Positions 11,602 to 20,198 of a stretch of DNA of 64,000 nucleotides are shown piece after piece. The translations under genes were made by a program, and so were the position numbers. A model generated the notes under the pieces. It searched no databases and was not told the origin of the DNA. It saw only the letters and a program-made list of their open reading frames with translations. Source of the DNA: Caviibacterium pharyngocola (lineage in GTDB: Bacteria; Pseudomonadota; Gammaproteobacteria; Enterobacterales; Pasteurellaceae); the NCBI RefSeq assembly GCF_002795405.1, contig NZ_PHGZ01000004.1, positions 124,001 to 188,000 of the forward strand, written 5' to 3'. Positions within the stretch are counted from its first letter, which is position 1. Each line of letters opens with the position of its first letter.

Positions 11602-13806
11602 TTAAGTTAAATCTAGCGGATCCACGTCCAAAATCCACCGCACTTGGCTTTGTTTTAACGGCGAATCCGCTTGAAATCGGCTCAAACCGCGCTGCAAAGC
11701 GCCTTTAGACGCGTGTTGTAATAATAGTTGCCAGCGATATTGTCCGGCTTTTTTCACAAAAGGCGCGGGAATTGGGCCTAAAATTTGCAAGCCTTCGATT
11801 TTTTCTTCAATAATCCAACGACGAAAATAATCCGCGACTTGATTTAATAAGGCTTCCGCTTGTTCGCTATGCCGACTTTGCGCTTTAAATAAGGCTTGCG
11901 AACTAAAAGGCGGCAATCCGGTTTGCCGACGTAATGCAAGCGCTTGTTCGGCAAATGCCGCATAGCCTTGCGCTAATAATTTGCGCAGCAACGGATGATC
12001 GGGATAATGGGTTTGCAACACCACTTCGCCTTGCTTTTCCTCTCGACCGGCACGGCCGGCGACTTGCATATAAAGCTGCGCCAAGCGTTCTTCCGCACGA
12101 AAATCGACGGAAAATAACGCGCCGTCCACATTTAATAACGCTACCAGCGTCACGTCGGGAAAATGGTGTCCTTTCGCCAACATTTGCGTGCCGATAAGAA
12201 TTTGGCTGCGCCCTTGATGAATATCCTGCAAATAATTTTCCAAACGCCCTTTGCGTTGTGTGCTATCGCGGTCGATTCGAGTAATGCCGTATTGCGGAAA
12301 ATGTTGTTTCAATACGTCTTCCAGCTGTTCCGTGCCTAATCCGGTGGTCATTAAATGGGTTGAACCGCATTGTTCGCATTGTCGCGGCACGGCTTTTTGC
12401 GAAGCGCAATGATGACAACGCAACACGCGCTGCCGTTGATGATAAGTATAAGGTTTATCGCAATGGCGGCATTGCGCGATCCAACCGCACTCGTGGCAGA
12501 ACAGCACCGGCGCGAAACCACGTCGATTGAGAAATAACAAAACTTGATTGCCCTTTTCCAAATGCTCGCGCATTTTATTCAATAAAGCGTCGGATAAGCC
12601 GTTTTGGATGCGTTGATGTTTCAAATCAATCACGAATTGGCGAAGTGCGGTGCTTTTTCCTGCTCTTTTTGACAATACAATCGACGAATATTTGCCTAAT
12701 TTCACATTATTCAAACTTTCAAAACTCGGCGTTGCCGACCCCAATATAATCGGAATATTCAGCTGTTTCGCATAAACCACCGCCAAATCGCGCGCGTGAT
12801 AGCGCCAACCATCTTGTTGCTTAAAAGAACCGTCGTGTTCTTCATCAATCACAATCAGCCCTAAATCCTTAAATTGGGTAAACAGCGCGGATCTTGTGCC
12901 GATAACCACCGCACTTTGCCCGTTTTTCGCCCGTTGCCACACTTGCAAGCGTTGCGTTTCGTTTAAATTGGAATGTAAGACGTCAATCTCGACGTTAAAA
13001 CGCGATTGAAAACGCTGCACGGTTTGCGGCGTAAGCCCGATTTCAGGCACCAACACCAAAACCTGCCGACCTTTTTGCAAGATTTCTTCGATAAATTGCA
13101 GATAAATTTCCGTTTTGCCCGAACCCGTCACGCCATCCAGCAACCACGCGGCAAATCCTTGACGGAAAACAAGCTGCGTCAGCGCTAAAGCTTGTTCTTT
13201 GTTTAAGGTCAAACGATTTTCCGCATTGGTTATCGGCAAGGGCGCGCATTTTTCTTGCCAAGGCACAATTTCCGTTTTTTGTTCGATTTCTTCGATATAT
13301 TCTTTCTGTTTGAGGTTTGCCCAAATCGTCGCAGAAAACCCATTATTGCCTTTTTCCGCCTCGGCAGTGAGCAAAGAAGATAACGCCTCGCGCTGTTTTT
13401 TCGAACGTTTTAATTCATCATCTTTCAAAGCTTGCTGCCCAAGTGCGGTCAGTTTAAAAAAAGTTTTTGTTTTTTCCACCGCACTTTCGCCTTGGCGCAA
13501 TTTCACCGGCAATGCGTTCAGCAACACTTCACCGAGCGGCGCTTGGTAATAACTCGCCGCCCAATGCAATAAGCGCCAAAGCGGTGCGCTAAATACGGAG
13601 GTTTCGTCCAAACAATTAAGAATCGGCTTAATTTGTTCTTCTGGCACTTCGCTATGTTGCGGAAAATCCACAATGACGCCTACACGCGTTTGCGTACCAA
13701 AAGGCACCGACACCCGACAACCGATTTGTGCCTCCGAATCCGCCGGCAGCCAATAATCGAAAAACTGAAATAACGGCACTGCAAGCGCCACTCGAACTAA
13801 TTTCAT
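11602..13806 (-). CDS. priA: Primosomal protein N', replication-restart helicase
   Basis: Superfamily 2 3'-5' DNA helicase that recognises stalled forks and reloads DnaB. The 734 residues contain an N-terminal DNA-binding domain (MKLVRVALAVPLFQFFDYWLP), Walker A (GVTGSGKTEIYL), the DEEH box (LIVIDEEHDGSFKQ), two zinc-binding clusters with eight cysteines (CHECGWIAQCRHCDKPYTYH and the following HHC...CEQCGS), and helicase motifs V-VI (QMLAKGHHFPDVTLV, MQVAGRAGR). The frame is open upstream, but the ATG at 13,806 begins the conserved N-terminus. Contains several uptake signals. Confidence 0.96.
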   Translation of the reverse strand: MKLVRVALAVPLFQFFDYWLPADSEAQIGCRVSVPFGTQTRVGVIVDFPQHSEVPEEQIKPILNCLDETSVFSAPLWRLLHWAASYYQAPLGEVLLNALPVKLRQGESAVEKTKTFFKLTALGQQALKDDELKRSKKQREALSSLLTAEAEKGNNGFSATIWANLKQKEYIEEIEQKTEIVPWQEKCAPLPITNAENRLTLNKEQALALTQLVFRQGFAAWLLDGVTGSGKTEIYLQFIEEILQKGRQVLVLVPEIGLTPQTVQRFQSRFNVEIDVLHSNLNETQRLQVWQRAKNGQSAVVIGTRSALFTQFKDLGLIVIDEEHDGSFKQQDGWRYHARDLAVVYAKQLNIPIILGSATPSFESLNNVKLGKYSSIVLSKRAGKSTALRQFVIDLKHQRIQNGLSDALLNKMREHLEKGNQVLLFLNRRGFAPVLFCHECGWIAQCRHCDKPYTYHQRQRVLRCHHCASQKAVPRQCEQCGSTHLMTTGLGTEQLEDVLKQHFPQYGITRIDRDSTQRKGRLENYLQDIHQGRSQILIGTQMLAKGHHFPDVTLVALLNVDGALFSVDFRAEERLAQLYMQVAGRAGREEKQGEVVLQTHYPDHPLLRKLLAQGYAAFAEQALALRRQTGLPPFSSQALFKAQSRHSEQAEALLNQVADYFRRWIIEEKIEGLQILGPIPAPFVKKAGQYRWQLLLQHASKGALQRGLSRFQADSPLKQSQVRWILDVDPLDLT

Positions 13807-13858
13807 ACTTAGCCTATACAAAAAATGATGATTAATTATAGCGAAATAATCCAAAGGC

Positions 13859-13886
13859 TTGAATATTCCTTTTTTTATTGTATAAT
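13859..13886 (+). promoter_or_regulatory. rpmE promoter
   Basis: TTGAAT (13859-13864) and a perfect TATAAT (13881-13886) with a 16-base spacer containing a run of seven T. Divergent from priA. Confidence 0.7.
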
Positions 13887-13892
13887 TTGCCA

Positions 13893-13984
13893 CCTTACAC
13901 ACACTGCCTTTACGGCGTAATATTAACTACACTCGGTGCCGAATTCGGTTTCGGAGAGCGGAGTGGCTTCAATCGAGGTTTTCT
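13893..13984 (+). ncRNA. Probable structured leader of rpmE mRNA
   Basis: Between the promoter and the rpmE start lies a roughly 90-base leader with pairing potential: CACTC (about 13931) with GAGTG (about 13960), enclosing the palindrome CCGAATTCGG. L31 leaders that bind the ribosomal protein for autoregulation are known in gammaproteobacteria; assignment here rests on position and structure only. Confidence 0.45.
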
Positions 13985-14197
13985 ATGAAACAAGGTATTC
14001 ATCCTGAATATAAAGAAATTACCGTAACTTGTTCTTGCGGTAACGTAATCAAAACTCGCTCGACAGTGGGCAAAGATTTAAACTTGGACGTATGCGGCAA
14101 CTGCCACCCGTTCTATACCGGTAAACAACGTGTTGTTGACACCGGCGGTCGCGTAGAACGTTTCAACAAACGTTTCAGCATCCCAAGCAAAAAATAA
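13985..14197 (+). CDS. rpmE: 50S ribosomal protein L31 (zinc-binding form)
   Basis: A 70-residue ribosomal protein of the bridge region between subunits. It starts [20 protein letters not shown] and keeps the zinc-binding cysteines (C16, C18, and CGNC at 37-40), so it is the C+ form rather than the zinc-free paralog. It has its own promoter, leader and terminator. Confidence 0.97.
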   Translation: MKQGIHPEYKEITVTCSCGNVIKTRSTVGKDLNLDVCGNCHPFYTGKQRVVDTGGRVERFNKRFSIPSKK

Positions 14198-14213
14198 TTC
14201 GGATTTACAAAAT

Positions 14214-14236
14214 AAAACCTCGCTTATGCGAGGTTT
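14214..14236. terminator. rpmE terminator
   Basis: AAAACCTCGC-TTAT-GCGAGGTTTT followed by ATTTTA on the plus strand, 20 bases after the rpmE stop; symmetric enough to work in both directions. Confidence 0.85.
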
Positions 14237-14307
14237 TATTTTATCAAGTGTATCCAAATCTAACTTAACCCATTGTTTTCTTTCTTAGGATTTCCGATAT
14301 AGTTGAA

Positions 14308-14544
14308 TTAAGCCAAGTCGAGGCCTGCTGCAAAAATCGCTCGATTGCGTGCCGTCACAAATACACCAATTTTTAAATTCGGGTAACATTCTTTTAATTG
14401 TCTTAAGTGCAATCCGTGCGCAACGGCATCACCAATCGCATCACCGACCGGATGAAGTAAAACGGAATCAATTTGGCTAAGATCCCGTTTTGTCGTAGGT
14501 CGTCGAGATCCGAAAAGCGTTACAATAATTTTATTAAAAAACAT
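14308..14544 (-). pseudogene. N-terminal remnant of a GT9-type (heptosyltransferase-like) glycosyltransferase
   Basis: A 78-residue frame resembling only the first Rossmann strand-helix region of GT9 enzymes: IDSVLLHPVGDAIGDAVAHG aligns with IKRILFLRQDGKIGDYIVSS of the divergent neighbour at 14,654, and LKIGVFVTARNRAIF with VHIGVVCTKNNAYLF. GT9 proteins are normally 320-360 residues, so about three quarters is missing. Beyond the TAA the frame continues with plausible coding sequence (FNYIGNPKK) for a few codons before another stop, which supports decay rather than a genuine short protein. Confidence 0.6.
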
Positions 14545-14653
14545 ATCACCTCAAAAAGGATAAAGCTTAACGATTGTCCGAATGGTTCAAGCGTCCATAA
14601 TTTGCTATAATTGCCGCCGATTCATCCGGTCAATATATTGAGTTTGGAAAGTT

Positions 14654-15706
14654 ATGAGTATAAAGGATACCCTAAGAAAAATCCGCCTCTCTTTAGGCAA
14701 ACAGCTGATCGATATTAAGAAACGAAAAACCGAGGTTCCGACAGAGATAAAGAGAATCCTCTTTTTACGTCAAGACGGAAAAATCGGCGATTATATCGTC
14801 AGTTCTTTTGTTTTTCGCGAAATAAAAAAACAAATGCCTGCCGTACATATCGGTGTGGTTTGTACAAAAAACAACGCTTATTTGTTTACCGACAATCCCT
14901 ATATCGATCAGCTTTATTTTGTTAAAAAACGCAGCATATTTTCTCTCATAAAGTGCGGTCTGAATTTACGCAAATTTCAATATGACGTTGTGATCGACCC
15001 GACCGTATTATTACGTAATCGCGATTTGCTGTTTCTTCGTTTAATTAATGCTAAAATTAATCTGGGTTATTTAAAAGACGATTATAAATTATTTAATCTT
15101 AATATCGATAACCCGAATTTACATTTTGCCGACGTATATAAAACTGCCTTAGAAAAAATAGGCTTTCATTCCCTCAATACGGAATATGAAATTCCAAGCA
15201 ACGAATCGGCAAAAAATGCAGTTGAAAAATTTATTAAGAAAAATCAACTGACTAAATTTATTGCAATTAATTTTTTTGGAAACGGTTCATCCCGCCGTTT
15301 CAACGATAGCAATATCGTGGCGATATTAGATCATTCGGTTAAAAATACCGAGCTGCCGATCGTTTTATTAACCTATCCCGAAATGACGGAAAAATTAAAA
15401 ACGTTATCAATGGTCAATGGTCAATGGTCAATACCTTATCGTAAAATTTTTATTATGGAAGAAACTACGACTATTTTTCATACCATCGAATTGATTCGGC
15501 GTTGTAATCTTCTGATTTCACCGGATACCGCGACAATTCATATTGCCGCCGGATTAAATAAACCGATCATCGGATTTTATAGCCAAGATCAAGAAAACTT
15601 CGTTCACTGGCATCCGAATAGTAAAAATAAGACATTTATTTTACGTTATGGCGATAATATTAATGAAATAAAACCCGAACAAATTCCACTAGAGCAACTA
15701 AAATGA
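14654..15706 (+). CDS. GT9-family glycosyltransferase (LPS heptosyltransferase-like)
   Basis: Probably transfers heptose or another sugar in lipopolysaccharide core synthesis on the inner membrane face. The 350 residues show the GT9 pattern: N-terminal RILFLRQDGKIGDYIVSSFVFREIKK, YDVVIDP near residue 115, an INFFGNGSSRRF motif that starts the second Rossmann domain, and the donor-binding SPDTATIHIAAGLNKPIIGFYS. It overlaps the next gene by four bases (ATGA), so both form one operon. Codons 252-260 contain a 7-bp tandem repeat that could cause frameshifting. Acceptor and sugar cannot be told. Confidence 0.82.
   Translation: MSIKDTLRKIRLSLGKQLIDIKKRKTEVPTEIKRILFLRQDGKIGDYIVSSFVFREIKKQMPAVHIGVVCTKNNAYLFTDNPYIDQLYFVKKRSIFSLIKCGLNLRKFQYDVVIDPTVLLRNRDLLFLRLINAKINLGYLKDDYKLFNLNIDNPNLHFADVYKTALEKIGFHSLNTEYEIPSNESAKNAVEKFIKKNQLTKFIAINFFGNGSSRRFNDSNIVAILDHSVKNTELPIVLLTYPEMTEKLKTLSMVNGQWSIPYRKIFIMEETTTIFHTIELIRRCNLLISPDTATIHIAAGLNKPIIGFYSQDQENFVHWHPNSKNKTFILRYGDNINEIKPEQIPLEQLK
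15407..15432 (+). repeat. Heptanucleotide tandem repeat inside the glycosyltransferase gene
   Basis: Three full copies of TCAATGG (15407-15427) plus TCAAT, 26 bases in all. The unit length is not a multiple of three, so gain or loss of one copy shifts the frame and truncates the enzyme after about residue 260. In the present copy number the frame is open. Confidence 0.9.
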
Positions 15707-16572
15707 TTAATCTTATTTTACTTACCTTCGGCGAGCGTTTGGAAAACCACTACCAAGCCGTTTTTTCTATTTTAACCTATTTAAAAGATCCCTTGATTAA
15801 ACGCGTGATCGTGGTGACGGATCGCCGCGAGTTTTATACTTGGCTGCAAAATGAAATTGAAATCATCGAAATTAATCAAACCGTCTTAAACGAATGGCAA
15901 GGCGCTCATCAATTCTTTTGGCGGGTAAAGATTAAAGCCCTTGAAGCGGTACAACAAAAATATCCGCAAGAAAATTTGCTTTATGTGGATAGCGACACCT
16001 TTTTAGCCGGCGAATTAAGCGCAATGCAGGCGCAATTATCGCAAGGCGTGCCCTTTATGCATAAAGCGGAATGGGCGCTCAATGCACAAAAAGATAAAAC
16101 CTTGAAAAAAATGCACCGCACTTTATGCGGCAAGACCGTTGCCGATATTCGACTGACGGATCAAACCACGATGTGGAATGCAGGCGTCATCGCCTTACCC
16201 GCCGACAAAGCGGAAGCGATGATCGCTTTAACCTTGCAAGCCTGCGACGAAATGTGCGCTACCGACAGCCCGAAACGCTTATTGGAGCAATTCGCCTTTT
16301 CCGTGGCATTAAATCACCTCGGTTCGCTGCAGCCTTGCGATAAAATCATCGGGCATTACTGGGGCAATAAAATCGAATGGAATCAATCCATTGCCGAGTT
16401 TTTACTGAATGCGCAACTCACAGGACGCAGCGTAACGCAATGTGTGGAATCGTTGCGCGAATTCGATTGGAGCAAATTGCCGTTAACCAAAAAGCAACGT
16501 AGCACCAATGAAAAGTTAAAAGGTTTGATCGACAAATTTTTTCGACCTAAAAATATCAGTTATTTTTCTTAA
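15703..16572 (+). CDS. Glycosyltransferase with a DxD motif
   Basis: A 289-residue protein with a GT-A-like architecture: N-terminal nucleotide-binding strand-helix region (INLILLTFGERL, VIVVTDRREF), then LLYVDSDTFLAG with the DSD metal/nucleotide-sugar motif at residues 96-98, and a central TTMWNAGVIALP segment typical of acceptor-side loops. No membrane segment. It is translationally coupled to the preceding GT9 gene, which suggests that both modify the same lipooligosaccharide. The exact family (GT8-like or other) and sugar are not assigned. A 19-base gap leads to yqgA. Confidence 0.7.
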   Translation: MINLILLTFGERLENHYQAVFSILTYLKDPLIKRVIVVTDRREFYTWLQNEIEIIEINQTVLNEWQGAHQFFWRVKIKALEAVQQKYPQENLLYVDSDTFLAGELSAMQAQLSQGVPFMHKAEWALNAQKDKTLKKMHRTLCGKTVADIRLTDQTTMWNAGVIALPADKAEAMIALTLQACDEMCATDSPKRLLEQFAFSVALNHLGSLQPCDKIIGHYWGNKIEWNQSIAEFLLNAQLTGRSVTQCVESLREFDWSKLPLTKKQRSTNEKLKGLIDKFFRPKNISYFS

Positions 16573-16590
16573 TTTAATATCGGACTCACA

Positions 16591-17313
16591 ATGACCATTA
16601 TCGGACCTTATATCAACGGCACCGCCATTGTACTCGGCGCACTTATCGGCGCCGGTCTCGGCAAACGCGTGCCGGAACCCTTGCGCCATAATCTCACCTT
16701 AATCTTCGGTTTATGTTCAATGGGAATGGGCGTTGTGATGACGGCAAAAGTCGCCTCAATGCCCGCAATGGTGTTATCCGTTTTAATCGGTAGTATTCTC
16801 GGCGAACTTATTTTACTGGAACAAGGTATCAACAAACTGGCTTCAAGCACCAAAGGCATTGTCGAACGATTATTGCCGTTCAAACCCAACGCCCACCTCT
16901 CACACGAAGAATTTTTAGCCAAATTTGTCGCCGTGATGATCTTGTTTTCGTTCAGCGGAACCGGCATTTTCGGTGCGATGAATGAAGGAATGAGCGGCGA
17001 TGAAAGTATTTTGATTGTTAAATCCTTTTTGGATTTCTTTACCGCGATGATTTTTGCCGCCACTTTAGGGGTTTCCGTCGCCGCCATTTTTGTGCCGCAA
17101 ACCTTGCTACAACTGATTTTGGCTTATAGCGCGGTAATGCTTATTCCTTTAATCACGCCTGAAATGCGCGCAGATTTCGCCGCCGTCGGCGGAATGTTAA
17201 TGATCGCGACCGGCTTTCGCATTTGCGGCGTCACAATGTTCCGCGTCGCCAATATTCTACCGGCTTTATTTTTAGCAATGCCGATTTCCGCGTTATGGCG
17301 GATGTTTTTCTAG
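16591..17313 (+). CDS. yqgA: DUF554 membrane protein YqgA
   Basis: A 240-residue inner-membrane protein with about seven hydrophobic segments and glycine-rich motifs (GTAIVLGALIGAGLGKRVP, FGLCSMGMGVVMTAKV, SVLIGSILGELI, SFSGTGIFGAMNEG) characteristic of DUF554, a putative transporter of unknown substrate. It follows the glycosyltransferases on the same strand, but no functional link is known. The stop codon is followed within four bases by a repeat element. Confidence 0.85.
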   Translation: MTIIGPYINGTAIVLGALIGAGLGKRVPEPLRHNLTLIFGLCSMGMGVVMTAKVASMPAMVLSVLIGSILGELILLEQGINKLASSTKGIVERLLPFKPNAHLSHEEFLAKFVAVMILFSFSGTGIFGAMNEGMSGDESILIVKSFLDFFTAMIFAATLGVSVAAIFVPQTLLQLILAYSAVMLIPLITPEMRADFAAVGGMLMIATGFRICGVTMFRVANILPALFLAMPISALWRMFF

Positions 17314-17316
17314 GTC

Positions 17317-17388
17317 TTAGATTAGTGACAAACCTGATGCAAAAGGGGCGTATGCCATACGCCCCGATAATAAAAAACTTTATTAATA
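17317..17388 (+). mobile_element. MITE-like repeat element, locus B (single palindrome)
   Basis: Left end TTAGATTAGTGACAAACC and right end ACTTTATTAATAAAC closely match the two ends of the 57,048-57,198 element, but only one REP-like palindrome remains, GGGGCGTATG and CATACGCCCC around a central C (17345-17365). It looks like an internal-deletion version. No duplicated terminator hairpin is evident here. It occupies the space between convergent yqgA and paeA. Confidence 0.65.
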
Positions 17389-17464
17389 AACGAGACATAC
17401 CTCGTGCGTCCGAATATAAACATCCCTTTATCGTCAATCGTTCAAGAATTTCGCTTTTTTAACC

Positions 17465-18766
17465 TCAATCCTTTTCTGCCAAATCCTGACGCAAGGAAAC
17501 CATTAATTGATCGATTTTGAAATTTTCCGTATCGATTATTTCGAATTTGTAGCGATCGTACAACACAAAATCCGTTTTCTTCGGAATTTTACGCAGCATA
17601 TACATCATAAATCCGCTGATGGTTTCATAATTTTCCGCATCTGGGAATTCGTCGATTTCCAAGGCGCGCATTACATCTTCCAGCGGTGTGGCGCCGTCAA
17701 TCAGCCAAGAGGTTTCGTCGCGGCGGACAATTTGTTCTTCTTCGCTGGAAACCAATTCGCCCATTACGATACTCATTACGTCATTTAAGGTGACAATCCC
17801 GACCACTAAGGCGTATTCGTTGACGATTACGGCAAAATCCTCGCCCGCCGATTTAAATAATTCCAATACTTCATATAACGACAACGTATCGGGAATAAAC
17901 AGCGGCTTGCGCAAAACTCGTTGATCCGTCAATGTCACGTCTTGATCTTGCAAATACAAGGTTAACAAAGTGTGCGATTCCACATAGCCCAAGATTTTAT
18001 CCAATCCGTTGTCGCAAATCGGTAATTTGGAATGCGGGTTGGCTTTTAACGTCATTAACACTTGGTTGCGATCAAAAGTGCGGTCTAAAAAAATGATATT
18101 TTCGCGCGTAGTCATTGTGGAAGTGACGGTGCGTTCCTGCATATCGAAAATATTTTCGATTAAATAATGCTCTTGCGCTTTTAATACGCCGGCTTCCGCA
18201 CCGGCATCCACCACCGCAACAATATCTTCGGAAGTTAAATTATCTTCGCGCACGGTAGAAATTTTAAACAGGCGAAATATGCCGTTGGCAATGGTATCGA
18301 ATAACCAAACTAAGGGCTTAAACAACACAATACTGAACAACATAATGCGCACGGTGCGCAATGCCACGGTTTCCGGATTGGTCATCGCCAAACGTTTTGG
18401 AATTAAATCCGCCAGTAAAATAAACGAAACCGTCACTAATACGAAGGATAATCCGGATGCCGCCGATTCCAGCCATTCCGGTCGGGTATAATCGGCTAAA
18501 ACCTGCTGTAAGAACGGACTGACCGCACTTTCGCCGATCACCCCGCCCAAAATTGCCACCATATTCAAGCCGATTTGCACGACGGTAATAAACCGCCCCG
18601 GATGTTCTTGCAGTTTAAGCACTAATTCGGCGCGTTCATCGCCTTCGTTGGCGAGATTTTGCAATTTGATTTTTCTCGCGCCGGCAAGGGAAATTTCTGC
18701 CGAAGAAATCACCGCACTTATTGCAATTAGGATAATCAAAATTAAAATCGCTTCAAATAATCCCAT
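17465..18766 (-). CDS. paeA: CNNM/CorC-type membrane protein (PaeA/YtfL)
   Basis: About 433 residues: an N-terminal DUF21 transmembrane domain with four helices (to about residue 195), a CBS-domain pair (starting near TVTSTMTTRENIIFLD and LFIPDTLSLYEVLELF), and a C-terminal CorC_HlyC domain (SWLIDGATPLEDVMRALEIDEFPD to FEIIDTENFKIDQL). The sequence closely follows E. coli YtfL, renamed PaeA for its role in cadaverine/putrescine tolerance; members of this superfamily also affect Mg2+ transport. An alternative ATG lies four codons upstream (18,778); neither has a strong ribosome-binding site. Confidence 0.85.
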   Translation of the reverse strand: MGLFEAILILIILIAISAVISSAEISLAGARKIKLQNLANEGDERAELVLKLQEHPGRFITVVQIGLNMVAILGGVIGESAVSPFLQQVLADYTRPEWLESAASGLSFVLVTVSFILLADLIPKRLAMTNPETVALRTVRIMLFSIVLFKPLVWLFDTIANGIFRLFKISTVREDNLTSEDIVAVVDAGAEAGVLKAQEHYLIENIFDMQERTVTSTMTTRENIIFLDRTFDRNQVLMTLKANPHSKLPICDNGLDKILGYVESHTLLTLYLQDQDVTLTDQRVLRKPLFIPDTLSLYEVLELFKSAGEDFAVIVNEYALVVGIVTLNDVMSIVMGELVSSEEEQIVRRDETSWLIDGATPLEDVMRALEIDEFPDAENYETISGFMMYMLRKIPKKTDFVLYDRYKFEIIDTENFKIDQLMVSLRQDLAEKD

Positions 18767-18849
18767 AATTTTTCTCATTTCTTTCGTTTCAAAATTAAAA
18801 TGGTGCGAATCTCAGCCGCACCACTTTAGGATAAAAATTTTTACGCCGG

Positions 18850-19377
18850 TTATTCCTCGCTGTCAAACCAACCGCGCACAAATTGGATTGAGAAGAATAA
18901 GGTGATCAACAAGAAGAAATAAAACACATAGGCTAAAATCGGATATGACGCGCCTTCATCTAAGGTCACTTCTTTAATCGACGTTGCATTGCGGAATTCG
19001 TCGAACATCACGATGCGCCAGCCGTAATACTTCACTTGCACTAATTTATGCTCCACGGAAAAACTTTGCGCTTTTGCCTGTAAATCGGCGGATCCGAATT
19101 TAAAGTAAAACGGAAAACCCCAGCGCGTATCTTCGTTACGATATACCATCACCTTACTTTCGTTCGGTTTTTGCGTATAAATATAATACACGTCGCGGGT
19201 CGGGCCGTCCGCCGGATTAGCTTTGGTAATCGGGCCGTCTTTATCCACGCGTTTGACTTCCACGCCGGTCACTCTGGTAATGTCATAGCTCGGCGTGACA
19301 TAATTCACCACGGAAAATAAAAAAGCGTGAAATAAAAAAATCACAAGGAAAAAAAAGTATTTTAGGAATTTTCTCAT
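18850..19377 (-). CDS. DUF1523 membrane protein
   Basis: A 175-residue protein with a membrane helix at each end (about residues 5-27 and 147-166) and a middle domain that probably faces the periplasm (SYDITRVTGVEVKRVDKDG, DVYYIYTQ, TRWGFPFYFKFGSADLQAKA). This pattern fits DUF1523, a family of unknown function. It is 29 bases downstream of tatD and may be the last gene of the mltG-tmk-holB-tatD run. Confidence 0.75.
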   Translation of the reverse strand: MRKFLKYFFFLVIFLFHAFLFSVVNYVTPSYDITRVTGVEVKRVDKDGPITKANPADGPTRDVYYIYTQKPNESKVMVYRNEDTRWGFPFYFKFGSADLQAKAQSFSVEHKLVQVKYYGWRIVMFDEFRNATSIKEVTLDEGASYPILAYVFYFFLLITLFFSIQFVRGWFDSEE

Positions 19378-19406
19378 TCGTTGTTCCTCAAGCTGTTGGC
19401 GTTGAA

Positions 19407-20189
19407 TTATTGTACATTAATTTTAAACAAACGCTCAAAATTTTGTGTGGTAATGCGTGCAAATTCTTCCGGCGACACGCCTTTCAGCGTCGCCGTATAA
19501 TCGCACACTTCGCGCACATACGCCGGTTGATTTTGTTTGCCACGATAAGGTATCGGCGCCAAATACGGGCTGTCCGTTTCGATTAATAAACGATCCAAAG
19601 GCACGAGGCGAATCACTTCGCGCAATTCTTCGGCATTTTTAAACGTGATAATGCCGGAAACGGAAATATAAAAACCTAAATCCAAGGCTTGTTTCGCCAT
19701 TTCCTCATTTTCGGTAAAACAATGCAAAACACCACCGCACTTTTCCGCGCTGTGCGCTCTTAATAGCGCGATCGTGTCCTCGCGGGCGGCACGCGTATGC
19801 ACGATAATCGGTTTCGACAGCTGTTTGGCAATGTCGATTTGTTGGGCGAATACCGATTGCTGCAAGCTTTTGTTTTCCGCGCTGTAATAATAATCCAAAC
19901 CACATTCGCCGATCGCCACCACTTTTTTATCCCTTGCCAATTTCAACAAGCGCGCGTAATCGAAAGGTTCTTCATCCAAATCCAACGGATGTACCCCGCA
20001 AGACAGGGAAATTTCATTAAAATGCTTTAATGTTTCATACATTTGGATGTAGCGATTCAAGGTGACGCCGACCGCCAATAAATGTTTCACCCCGCGCAAC
20101 CGCGCTTTTTCCACCACATCTTCCACATCGCGATGTAAATTTTCATAATCCAACGCGTCAAGATGGCAATGACTATCTACTATAAACAT
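19407..20189 (-). CDS. ycfH: TatD-family metal-dependent deoxyribonuclease (YcfH type)
   Basis: A 260-residue TIM-barrel hydrolase. Metal-binding motifs are visible: DSHCHLD at residues 5-11, [10 protein letters not shown] with the bridging Glu, [20 protein letters not shown] and [12 protein letters not shown] with the catalytic Asp. YcfH-type proteins are thought to be DNases acting in repair, but in vivo roles are not settled. It ends the conserved block mltG-tmk-holB-ycfH, nine bases after holB. Confidence 0.92.
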   Translation of the reverse strand: MFIVDSHCHLDALDYENLHRDVEDVVEKARLRGVKHLLAVGVTLNRYIQMYETLKHFNEISLSCGVHPLDLDEEPFDYARLLKLARDKKVVAIGECGLDYYYSAENKSLQQSVFAQQIDIAKQLSKPIIVHTRAAREDTIALLRAHSAEKCGGVLHCFTENEEMAKQALDLGFYISVSGIITFKNAEELREVIRLVPLDRLLIETDSPYLAPIPYRGKQNQPAYVREVCDYTATLKGVSPEEFARITTQNFERLFKINVQ

Positions 20190-20198
20190 TCTTTTTTC

